From Candidatus Desulfosporosinus nitrosoreducens (GTDB taxonomy: Bacteria > Bacillota > Desulfitobacteriia > Desulfitobacteriales > Desulfitobacteriaceae), in assembly GCF_030954495.1 (NCBI RefSeq), contig NZ_JAVHUW010000082.1, positions 62,001 through 126,000 of the forward strand: a stretch of DNA of 64,000 bases, given 5' to 3'. The notes under the pieces are model-generated. The model saw nothing but the letters and a program-made list of their open reading frames with translations. It had not been told where the DNA came from and made no database searches. Shown in pieces: positions 52,795-60,407 of the stretch (its first letter is position 1; every line of letters begins with the position of its first letter). The translations under genes were made by a program, and so were the position numbers.

Positions 52795-52980
52795 ATGATG
52801 CAGATTACCGTCAATAAAAAAAGATGCCCCCAGAACCACCCCTGCCCGGCGGTCCGCGTCTGTCCCACAGGCGCAATCAATCAAACCGGCTATTCCGCCC
52901 CGACGATTGACCAGGACAAGTGTATTCAATGTAAAAAGTGTGTCTCCTTTTGTCCAATGAAAGCTTTGCAGGCCAATTAA
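52795..52980 (+). CDS. Small 4Fe-4S ferredoxin-type protein
   Basis: 61 residues. CPQNHPCPAVRVCPTGAI supplies an atypical first motif and CIQCKKCVSFCPMKAL the canonical C-x2-C-x2-C-x3-CP second motif. The first has C-x5-C-x5-C-P, so the N-terminal cluster may be altered or shared. GAGAGGAAG lies upstream of the double ATG. The promoter with a CsoR-like operator points to regulation by copper or sulfane sulfur. Incomplete copies at 13546 and 34784 show this gene was multiplied and lost elsewhere in the window. Confidence 0.85.
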   Translation: MMQITVNKKRCPQNHPCPAVRVCPTGAINQTGYSAPTIDQDKCIQCKKCVSFCPMKALQAN

Positions 52981-53118
52981 GGGCGATGCAAAAGGGCCGG
53001 TGTCAGGTTTTGTGCTTTGTCTTTTGGAAATAAGATGCGGCGGCCGCCCGGCCACCACTTTCATATCCCTGCGCTTAAGCCTGCAGCGGATCAAACAGGT
53101 CATTCGTAGTTGTATTAA

Positions 53119-53403
53119 CTATCCGAATGTCCCTTATTCCCGTCGTTCAGCTACTCACAGAAAACGGCCGAAAAACTTATCCGCCTCTTCGAGGCCTATG
53201 CCTCCAAGCAGTCCGTCTCCCTGACCGCCGGAGCGCCAGCGCTGGAAGAAACGCTGCCGGAATTGAATGAGAATCTGGACAAAACCTTCAAGGAACTGAC
53301 CCGGGAAATGAAGCGCTTCGCCGCGAAAGATCCGGATACGCATAAAGTTTATAAGGAGAAGGTTATTAACTTCTTATCGCGAGGGTTGACGACGGAAATG
53401 TAA
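53119..53403 (+). pseudogene. 5'-truncated copy of the coiled-coil protein gene
   Basis: An open frame without a start codon encodes YSQKTAEKLIRLFEAYASKQ, then ENLDKTFKELTREMKRFAAK, DPDTHKVYKEKVINFLSRGL and a stop at 53401. The last ~45 residues match the remnant ending at 14319. Family not recognised. Confidence 0.6.
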
Positions 53404-53436
53404 AGCGGATCGGGAGGGGCAGGGAAGGAAATAATA

Positions 53437-53931
53437 ATGAGGTGGGAATACAGATTGAAAAAAAATGCATCAATTTTAATTATATTAATAGGTGTAACTT
53501 TTATTATATACATTTCTTTACTAATGCCGATTTCAATAAAAAGTAAATATGTGGGAATTGCATACAGGTTGAATGATTCAAAATTTAATAAAAAGGTTAC
53601 TGTTGAATTAGATGGTCAATATAATAGAAATTCCAAGCAATTTGATGGCAAACTGTGCATAAATAATAATGAATATACACCTTGCTTTTTTTCACCAGCC
53701 ACAATGTGGATATGTTATGTAGGAGATAGAAGATATTTAATGGGGCAAGTTTACGCAGATGAAGATTTAAAACAGCTGACATTTGAAATAAACAATGAAC
53801 AAATTTATTATGACTTAACGAAAGAACCTTATAAGGGTGAAAATTTGTTCATTACCGTGCCAGCCAATAATAAAGAAGAGGCTGAAGCGATTTATAAAAA
53901 ACTACAACAATATGGAGTAATTGGTAACTAG
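53437..53931 (+). CDS. Signal-anchored extracytoplasmic protein, unknown
   Basis: 164 residues. One N-terminal helix (NASILIILIGVTFIIYISLL) after a short basic start, then a soluble, beta-rich exterior domain (KKVTVELDGQYNRNSKQFDG; LCINNNEYTPCFFSP; LKQLTFEINNEQIYYDL). Two cysteines could bond. No family recognised. GGGGCAGGGAAGGAAATAATA precedes the ATG; the gene starts 33 bases after the coiled-coil remnant. Confidence 0.65.
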   Translation: MRWEYRLKKNASILIILIGVTFIIYISLLMPISIKSKYVGIAYRLNDSKFNKKVTVELDGQYNRNSKQFDGKLCINNNEYTPCFFSPATMWICYVGDRRYLMGQVYADEDLKQLTFEINNEQIYYDLTKEPYKGENLFITVPANNKEEAEAIYKKLQQYGVIGN

Positions 53932-54640
53932 ATCCTTGAGTCCATTAAAATGTCAACATGCAATCTTACGCATATCGACTACAATCTGAGAGCAATTCAC
54001 CCCAGACCAATCCGTGCCTCACTACCCTCAAGAAGAAATAGCGGTCTCGATAAAGCCTAGCTGGTGGTCTTGTGCTAAGAACGCGTTCGAAGAACACGAT
54101 GCTGTTATCCGTGACGCCTTTGAAACCCAGCACTTTAGCCTCTATTACTGTTTATCTATTGATATTACTGACATAATGACCTCACCAAAAGTGTATTAAA
54201 TTCAGAGATTTATACTTCTGTCAGACCTCTCTTTCTTCTGAAATAAGAGGGGGAAAGAGGTTATAATGAGAAAAAAAACATTACGGCGCCGCTATTAAAA
54301 CAGTTTCTGAAGAACCGACTCGGATGATAAATCTTGTATTAACCTTAGATGAAAATTCGGCAGTAAAATTCGCAAGCTTATATGCCTTATGGCCCTGTTA
54401 TAATATTGAAAGAGATTGGGCATCGGAAAAAGTTATAATTTGTATGAACAGGATTATAGATTTGCAGGCTTCCATGGCACGAAAAGCATGCTTTTTTTGT
54501 TGTATCCCAAATACCGTGAGCGTGTATTAAATATTATAAAAAATGTTATGAGTCGGATGACAAAGAACTGATTCAAATGGGATCATATTCACTAGCGCGG
54601 AAGTTACTCTAATTAATGATTGAATTAGCAAAGATAAAGG
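53932..54640. other. Intergenic stretch without a convincing gene
   Basis: Holds a worn copy of the dispersed repeat (GATAAAGCCTAGCTGG, about 54047) and short broken frames, e.g. FASLYALWPCYNIERDWASE (about 54370), which look like pieces of a lost gene. No promoter or RNA gene recognised. Confidence 0.4.
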
Positions 54641-54642
54641 TG

Positions 54643-54794
54643 TTTGGGGAATAGAAAGTGAGGTTTCCAAGTTGATAATTGGATTATATGATGAGACATC
54701 CGGTTCATCGCTGCCAGAGAAAAAAGATATTGCGGAAAAATGTCTTGATATATGGGATTTGATGTTTGAAAAACAAATCGGTTCTATAAGGTAG
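54643..54794 (+). pseudogene. C-terminal gene scar, unknown
   Basis: WGIESEVSKLIIGLYDETSG, then SSLPEKKDIAEKCLDIWDLM and FEKQIGSIR-stop form a sensible helical C-terminus. Several stops precede it and no start is present. Confidence 0.45.
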
Positions 54795-54888
54795 TTGAGC
54801 TAAAAACTAATGGAGAGGTGAAAGACTTATCTGATTTATGGCTATCCGCCAAGGGGGTGCCAGAGGAGTACGACATCTTCTCACGCAC

Positions 54889-54994
54889 TCAAGGCACGTT
54901 GAGACTGTGACAAGTTTAAGGAAACAGACACTCTGAAAGACGCCTGTAGATTTCTAGAATATTTTTAATTAAATCGGAAACAGGCGTAATTTTT
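54889..54994 (+). terminator. GGCACGTTGAGAC tail repeat with long-loop hairpin
   Basis: CTCAAGGCACGTTGAGACTG (54889) repeats the tail word at 14517, 20067 and 45292. Shortly after, ACGCCTGT (54940-54947) pairs with ACAGGCGT (54980-54987) before AATTTTT, as a weak terminator. Confidence 0.4.
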
Positions 54995-55059
54995 CCGCCT
55001 ACGTCCATGGGAACATGTCGCCTATTTTGTTTTACATAACATGTTATTATAGGTAATGA

Positions 55060-55143
55060 TTGTTGCGGTGTGGCAGGAAACTGTCATGCACGGTGTAGAG
55101 CAGGGGGTAAAGGCGGAGATAAGATAAAAGCTTTAACTATTAT
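55060..55143 (+). other. Group II intron 3' end remnant (domains V-VI), second type
   Basis: TTGCGGTGTGGCAGGAAACT, then GTCATGCACGGTGTA, gives the domain V hairpin with a GAAA loop; AGGCGGAGATAAGATAAAAG, then CTTTAACTATTAT, resembles domain VI with its bulged A. The lower strand (TTGCGG instead of GAGCCG) has lost the catalytic AGC. No maturase gene is present. The sequence from here to 55635 is AT-rich and otherwise empty. Confidence 0.55.
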
Positions 55144-55635
55144 TTTGGTGTAGTTTATATTCTCAGAATAAAAGGCTTTAGGGGTACTGCGGATACTATA
55201 TTTCAGTTGCGTTGAAAACAAAGAAGGTAGATTTTTTTGATTGGCAAGTCTTCATTTGATGAATTGTTTGATTTTCTATGTCGAAAAATAATATTATTTG
55301 ACTAAAAATACTGGTATTTGTTTGTCGAAAATTACGGGCGACTATTTAGTAAGTCTATGATAGCATGTAGATAATTCAAAATTTCTATTCTAAGGATTCC
55401 AATACTTAAAATTCACAAGGCTTCGTTGTATTAATTGTAATTTATTCCGAAATTGGATATTGGTTAGATAGAGATTATTGGTTGAGAGAAAAAAGACTCA
55501 GCTTGTTAATAAACTTGACAATCGGCTAATTTAATTTTTGAAATACAAAATACTATAAAAGTTTATGTGAAAACAGGAATTTAGGAAATGGCGTCAAATA
55601 TAGCAATATATAAAAAATGAAAGGATGTTTTAATA

Positions 55636-55833
55636 TTGAACTACGAAATAATAGCGGAAATGGTCCACAGTTTAGTCAAAAATAACCATAATATGGCATT
55701 GTGTGAGCAGGGGGTATCTTCAGCAAAAATATTACCTAATGAAGTTTCCATAATCCAAAGAGTTTTTTCCAAATATGAAGCAACTGGAGATGCTGTAACC
55801 ATTGGAATAATCCCAGAGGGCATGTGGGAATAA
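55636..55833 (+). CDS. comX: ComX-like pheromone precursor
   Basis: 65 residues from a TTG, with GAAAGGATG about nine bases upstream. The layout is that of ComX pre-peptides: a helical N-terminal half (MNYEIIAEMVHSLVKNNHNM), a middle ALCEQGVSSAKILPNEVSII and QRVFSKY, and a short hydrophobic end TIGIIPEGMWE with a single tryptophan, W64, next to last. In the ComX family ComQ attaches a farnesyl or geranyl group to such a tryptophan and the C-terminal piece is released as signal. The gene overlaps the comQ start by ten bases. Identification rests on gene context and the tryptophan, because ComX sequences diverge very fast. In Bacillus comX follows comQ; here it precedes it. Confidence 0.82.
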   Translation: MNYEIIAEMVHSLVKNNHNMALCEQGVSSAKILPNEVSIIQRVFSKYEATGDAVTIGIIPEGMWE

Positions 55834-56819
55834 GGAAGATGACGCATCATCTCGATTGTGAAATCACATCCATACTAAATGATATACTGAACAGAGCGTA
55901 TCTCAGCCCTGAAATGATGCACTTAATCCAATCCTCGTTAAATGCCGAAGTCAAGAACGGTGAACAATTTAAATGGGCACACCTGACTATATTAGGTTGT
56001 GAATGTGTAAGTGGAGTGAATGAAGTCTTGCTGCCAGGTGCCGTTGCTATGGAATTAGCTGCTCTGGCAGCAGATATTTTTGATGATATTCAAGACCAGG
56101 ATAATGATAATCTGCCATGGCGTCAAATTCCAACTGCTAATGCTTTGAATTTAGCAATCTGTTTAAGTATGCTGAGCTACAGGTCTCTTTCTATGTTATC
56201 GGATAATACGGATAACAGACTTTATAAGGAAGTTAGCCAAATGCTTAGTCATATGTGGATAACGGCTAGTGATGGGCAATTTCAAGAGGTTCTCTTAGAC
56301 AACTCTGAGCAAGTTATTCTTGACCAATATTTTAAACTTGTTGAGAAAAAGTCAGGAAGTCTAACGTCATGTGCGTGCAAATTAGGCGCAATTTTAGGTG
56401 GTGCATCGGAAGAACTGGTAATTCAATTGGGCAGTTTTGGAAACTATCTAGGCATCATGGGCCAAATTAGAAATGACCTAAATGACTTTTTAAGCTTGGA
56501 GAAGAAAAGGGATTTTGTTAATCATAAAAAAACTTTGCCATATGTCTACCTTTTGAACGTTCTGAAAGGTAATTCGGCTGAACAATTTAATAAACTAACT
56601 CAATTACAAGCCAATGGGCTACAAGGTTTTGGTAAAGAAGAACAAGACTATCTAAAACAACTAGCAATGGATGAAGGGGTTACACTTTATTGTAGAGTGA
56701 TGTATGAAATGTTCCGGGAAAAGGCAATGGAAATTATTCAAACAATGTTAATTTCCGAAAAACACAAGGAGAAGTTGATCAAACTTGTTGAAGAAAATAA
56801 TTTGGCGACAGGCATATAA
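55824..56819 (+). CDS. comQ: ComQ-like isoprenyl transferase (polyprenyl-synthase fold)
   Basis: 331 residues from GTG 55824 (AGAGGG four bases upstream) or 326 from ATG 55839. The first aspartate-rich motif is DDIQDQD (87-93) in AADIFDDIQDQDNDNLPW. The second is reduced to NDLND (217-221) in GQIRNDLNDFLSL, as in ComQ rather than in housekeeping FPP/GPP synthases. The N-terminal half contains KWAHLTILGCECVSG and LLPGAVAMELAALA, equal to the chain-length region. It should prenylate and help process the ComX precursor. Overlapping starts with comX and comP imply strict co-translation. Confidence 0.88.
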   Translation: MGIRKMTHHLDCEITSILNDILNRAYLSPEMMHLIQSSLNAEVKNGEQFKWAHLTILGCECVSGVNEVLLPGAVAMELAALAADIFDDIQDQDNDNLPWRQIPTANALNLAICLSMLSYRSLSMLSDNTDNRLYKEVSQMLSHMWITASDGQFQEVLLDNSEQVILDQYFKLVEKKSGSLTSCACKLGAILGGASEELVIQLGSFGNYLGIMGQIRNDLNDFLSLEKKRDFVNHKKTLPYVYLLNVLKGNSAEQFNKLTQLQANGLQGFGKEEQDYLKQLAMDEGVTLYCRVMYEMFREKAMEIIQTMLISEKHKEKLIKLVEENNLATGI

Positions 56820-59139
56820 CATTGCTAGTGTCGCCTTTGTTTTATTGACGATCATGTACTTTGTAGCAATTATTAATCACCCATACGTCGGCCTTGATCT
56901 TAATAATCATAATGGTAAATGGATTGTTGCTGACAGTGATCCTTATGGTGAGGGGTACAAGCTAGGAGTCCGTGTTGGTGATATAATATTAAGAATTAAT
57001 AATCAAGAAACAGGAGATTATCACTTCGTCCAAAAATGGGGTGAGACCGAAGGTGCTTCAGTAATAGAATTTCAAAAAAGCACTGAATCAACGGATTATA
57101 TCATCAAAATACCAAAACGCCCTAGTAAATTGATGGTATTCAGCGAAATACCTATGGCCATTTTAGGACTGGTCTTTATGTTTTTTGGATATTTCACATG
57201 GTTTAAAAGACCTTACATGATTCAAGCACGTGCTTTATTCTGGGCTAATTGGTTTATCGGTTTAGCTATCATCTTAACTCCGGCTTCGAGTCGAGTACTG
57301 ATGTTTTCCAGAGATTTGGAATCCATTGTCATGTCACTGGTTCCATTGACCCTTGTAGATTTATTTTCGGTATTCCCGAGCGAAAATAGAAACCGGATCA
57401 ATTGGGTTGGTCGCAATATATTAGCTGTTACGAGCGTATTAATAATAGCTCTTACGGTATTACAATCAGCGGGTATCCTGCACATTAACAGCTCGATAAA
57501 GAAATTAATACTAACAAATTTGTTGGTAGGTATTCTTTTAGTGTTGATGAATCTATGGTTATCAATAAGGACATCAAATGATACATCGGAAAAAAACCAA
57601 GTAAATATTGTGCTATTAGGTATAGCCCTAGCTTTTTTGCCGTTTATTATTTTAACGGCTATTCCGGTTATATTAAATACTCAACCCATTGTTAACACCG
57701 AGATCAGTTATTTATTTGTTTCTGCATTTCCGATTACTTTATCTTATGTCATTGTTAATAAATATTTATTGGACTGTCATCAACTCTTGGAATATACACT
57801 AATTTTTTTGATTGAAGGAGTAATTACTAGCATTGTTGTTACATTTGTACTCTTTTTTGTAAATGTGTTTGGTAATTTAAATATAGAAAAGTTTCTTGCT
57901 GTTTTACCCCTAACATTAGCCTTTATGGTTTATATAACGTTTCTTCGAATCACGATAAAGAAGATAATTAATACATATTTATTTCCAGAAGGAAAGCATG
58001 CTTTTAAGAAACGAATTCTTGACCTAAACGAAAGATTGATTTCTATCCATGAAGAAGAAAGTATATTAGAAGAGTTTGTAAATAGCTTAAAGATTCAGGG
58101 TGCCTTTATTATCATAAAGGATGATAAAAGTAGAAATTTTAACAAGAGTGTAGGCATGTTTGCGGAAAATATTAATGAACGATATAAATTACAAGAATAT
58201 TTTCGGACTGAACAAAAAATTAACTTAGAGGCGAAATTGCTTTCAGATGATTCGCAAGCTGAAGTCTATATTCCCGTCATTTCAGATAATTATATTTGCG
58301 GAATATTTTTAGGTCATCGTTATTCTAAGATAAAATTTAAGAAGGAAGATCTAGCGTTTATTACGTTAATTTCCAGCCAATTAGCGCAACGCTTGACATC
58401 TGCACTTGTTACAAAAGAGTTGTCAAATGAAATCAAAGACTTGGCCAATCAAACCTTTAAATTACAACGAAAAACTCAAGGATTACATGGTATTACTGCC
58501 GTATTGTTTAGAAATTTTGAAAGAGAGCGAAAATCAATAGCACATGAGATTCATGATGGCCCTTTACAATTTGTGTTGGATTTGGATCGACGCCTGAAGA
58601 AACTTACGAAAGACGTCTCCGCAAAAGACGAAATGGTAGAAGACGTTTTGTATATGCGAGAGCTGGTAGAAGAGCTAAGTATGGAACTCCGTTTAATATG
58701 CAAAGGGTTACGTCCTCCTACCTTAAGTGATCTAGGATTACTTTCCGCTACTGAATTGATGTGTGAGGAAATAATGCTTAATGAGCCAATACTAATCTCG
58801 TTAGAAATAGTCGGTATTAATCGAGAAGACCGTTTTGATGAAGAAGTAGAAATAGCAGCGTATCGTTTTTTACAGGAAGGTATATCAAATGCTGTGAAAC
58901 ATTCGAATTCAAATGAGTTAAAGGTCCATCTTGAAATGAAAGAATCTAAAATTGAGCTAATAGTAAAAGATTCCGGTAAAGGATTTGATACAAATAAAAT
59001 AGATGACTGGCTGATGACAGGTGTTCATTATGGAATAGCAGGAATGAAGGAAAGATTAGAAAGTTTGGGGGGGAACCTTCAAATAAGTTCATCAAATGGA
59101 CGAGGCACAATGCTAAAGGCAATTATCCCAAGTTCTTAA
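56785..59139 (+). CDS. comP: ComP-like membrane sensor histidine kinase
   Basis: 784 residues from a TTG that overlaps comQ by 35 bases, preceded by AAGGAGAAG. Order: one N-terminal helix (about 10-26), an extracytoplasmic PDZ-like domain (about 32-95, GYKLGVRVGDIILRINNQET), and then about eight to nine membrane helices to residue ~395. A cytoplasmic GAF-like region follows, then HisKA_3 with H587 in RKSIAHEIHDGPLQFVLDLD. The ATPase has LQEGISNAVKHSNSNEL, VKDSGKGFDTNKI and GIAGMKERLESLGG. Bacillus ComP has the same size (~770) and plan. It should bind the modified ComX peptide and phosphorylate ComA. Confidence 0.9.
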   Translation: MLKKIIWRQAYNIASVAFVLLTIMYFVAIINHPYVGLDLNNHNGKWIVADSDPYGEGYKLGVRVGDIILRINNQETGDYHFVQKWGETEGASVIEFQKSTESTDYIIKIPKRPSKLMVFSEIPMAILGLVFMFFGYFTWFKRPYMIQARALFWANWFIGLAIILTPASSRVLMFSRDLESIVMSLVPLTLVDLFSVFPSENRNRINWVGRNILAVTSVLIIALTVLQSAGILHINSSIKKLILTNLLVGILLVLMNLWLSIRTSNDTSEKNQVNIVLLGIALAFLPFIILTAIPVILNTQPIVNTEISYLFVSAFPITLSYVIVNKYLLDCHQLLEYTLIFLIEGVITSIVVTFVLFFVNVFGNLNIEKFLAVLPLTLAFMVYITFLRITIKKIINTYLFPEGKHAFKKRILDLNERLISIHEEESILEEFVNSLKIQGAFIIIKDDKSRNFNKSVGMFAENINERYKLQEYFRTEQKINLEAKLLSDDSQAEVYIPVISDNYICGIFLGHRYSKIKFKKEDLAFITLISSQLAQRLTSALVTKELSNEIKDLANQTFKLQRKTQGLHGITAVLFRNFERERKSIAHEIHDGPLQFVLDLDRRLKKLTKDVSAKDEMVEDVLYMRELVEELSMELRLICKGLRPPTLSDLGLLSATELMCEEIMLNEPILISLEIVGINREDRFDEEVEIAAYRFLQEGISNAVKHSNSNELKVHLEMKESKIELIVKDSGKGFDTNKIDDWLMTGVHYGIAGMKERLESLGGNLQISSSNGRGTMLKAIIPSS

Positions 59140-59196
59140 TAAAGATTAATTAATGTCAGGGCATGAAATAAAAAGTTCTCTGAAAAGCGAGGATCA

Positions 59197-59871
59197 ATGG
59201 GAATGATAAATAAAACAGAATCAAAAAAAATAAAAGTCTTAGTCGTTGATGATCATACGCTTTTTTCAGAAGGAACAGTTTCTTTATTACGTGTTGAACC
59301 CAGTATTTTGGCGGTAGGTATTGTAAAAAACGGAATGGAATGTATGAGATTTATAAACAAAACAGAAGTTGATGTCGTGATGCTGGATATCAATCTTCCT
59401 GATATCTGTGGAGTTAATATCATAGAAAAAATGAAGATGGTTCAACCAGCAATGAAGATTCTTATGCTCACGGGACAAGATCCCAAAGGTTATGTTACAG
59501 AATCAATAAAAAAAGGTGCTAATGGTTTTTTGCTCAAAAATTGTTCAGTAGAGGATATGATTGATGCAATCTTTAAAGTTTTTAATAAGGGGGCATATTT
59601 TTCACAAGGTTTAGACTTATTGATTAATAATAATGGAGATAACAATTCTAAGAACCCTGAAGTACTTGAAAAAATATTGACCGTTAAAGAATTAGAAATA
59701 TTAGAATTGATATCAAAAGGATTTCACAATAAAGAAATTGCAGAGCTTTTAGGTATCAAAGTGCGTACTGTGGAATTCCACGTTAGTAATATTCTTCCCA
59801 AATTAGGAGTACGCAAGCGGTTTGAGGCTGTTTTAAAATGGGCAGATGTTAGTAAAGAGAAAAAGTCTTAA
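59197..59871 (+). CDS. comA: ComA-like response regulator (NarL/FixJ class)
   Basis: 224 residues. Receiver domain with VLVVDDHTLFSEGTVSLLRV and phospho-acceptor D64 in VVMLDINLPDICG, then MLTGQDPKGYVTESIKKGAN with the conserved T/K pair. The LuxR-type HTH (about 158-212) is LTVKELEILELISKGFHNKE, IAELLGIKVRTVEFHVSNIL, PKLGVRKR. GCGAGGATCA precedes the ATG, 57 bases after comP. It is the only response regulator in the locus and ends at a strong terminator. Likely targets are the two secreted-protein genes downstream, though I see no copy of the B. subtilis TTGCGG-N4-CCGCAA ComA box. Confidence 0.9.
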   Translation: MGMINKTESKKIKVLVVDDHTLFSEGTVSLLRVEPSILAVGIVKNGMECMRFINKTEVDVVMLDINLPDICGVNIIEKMKMVQPAMKILMLTGQDPKGYVTESIKKGANGFLLKNCSVEDMIDAIFKVFNKGAYFSQGLDLLINNNGDNNSKNPEVLEKILTVKELEILELISKGFHNKEIAELLGIKVRTVEFHVSNILPKLGVRKRFEAVLKWADVSKEKKS

Positions 59872-59910
59872 TATGCTTAGAGTATAGAAAGAAAATTAAC
59901 TTAAGTGTTC

Positions 59911-59952
59911 ACGCCATGAAGGACTTTACAATTGATAAGTCCTTCATGGCGT
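59911..59952. terminator. Strong terminator after comA
   Basis: ACGCCATGAAGGACTT pairs perfectly over 16 bp with AAGTCCTTCATGGCGT; an AT-rich tail ATTTATAT follows. Confidence 0.8.
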
Positions 59953-59984
59953 ATTTATATCGTCGATGAATGCAATAATTTAGC

Positions 59985-60020
59985 GTAAAACACGGGGGCA
60001 TTTTATTGGGAATCACGGGG
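59985..60020. promoter_or_regulatory. Direct repeat ACACGGGGGCA / TCACGGGGGACA
   Basis: Two CACGGGGG words about 24 bp apart stand out in an AT-rich region between comA and the secreted-protein genes. They could be regulator sites for these genes. No identical copy is visible in front of comX. Confidence 0.35.
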
Positions 60021-60142
60021 GACAAAGTCATAAATTAGTGATAGTCTTTTATTAGTAAAAAAATTAAACGGTTTTATAAGTTAAGTCAATTTTAGTGCTA
60101 TGTTGATTGTATTTATATGGCTACGGCCATTTAAATAAAGAT

Positions 60143-60400
60143 GCCCTCAGATCATCAATACCGACAAAGTAACAAATGATCTGAAGGCGTTCGCCCCTAC
60201 ACAAAATAGTAGGTATTTTTATACTATACCTTCTGGGGATATTTGTGAAGGGAGAATTTTTGAAGGAGGGAAATTTATTCCGCTTTTTGATCCCATGAAA
60301 ATATCTTTAGTAACAATTTAATAAAGATGGTTCAATTAAGCCTTGGGCCATAAGACTCGGCGATCGGCGAATGCCGAGAGTCTAATCGGTAATAGGAGGG
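60143..60400 (+). promoter_or_regulatory. Long structured leader of the secreted-protein genes
   Basis: Inverted repeats in order: GCCCTCAGATCAT (60143-60155) with ATGATCTGAAGGC (60176-60188), then GGCG-TT-CGCC; AGGTAT/ATACCT near 60212-60232; ATCTTTA (60302-60308) with TAAAGAT (60322-60328); AGACTCGGC (60353-60361) with GCCGAGAGTCT (60373-60383), where a second TCGGC competes for the same partner. The last hairpin lies just before AGGAGGG. This looks like regulated RNA, but it does not match a riboswitch class I can confirm. Confidence 0.45.
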
Positions 60401-60407
60401 AAATTAG

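Noticed and set aside
55500-55620. B. subtilis-type ComA box or clear promoter before comX
   Set aside because: TTGACA occurs at about 55515, but no -10 at proper spacing and no TTGCGG-N4-CCGCAA palindrome is visible.
60302-60400. Possible c-di-GMP-I (GEMM) riboswitch before the secreted-protein genes
   Set aside because: AAGCC-TTG-GGCC resembles part of the motif, but the GCAAAGC core, the GAAA tetraloop/receptor pair and the GGUAGC-GGUUACC helix are missing.
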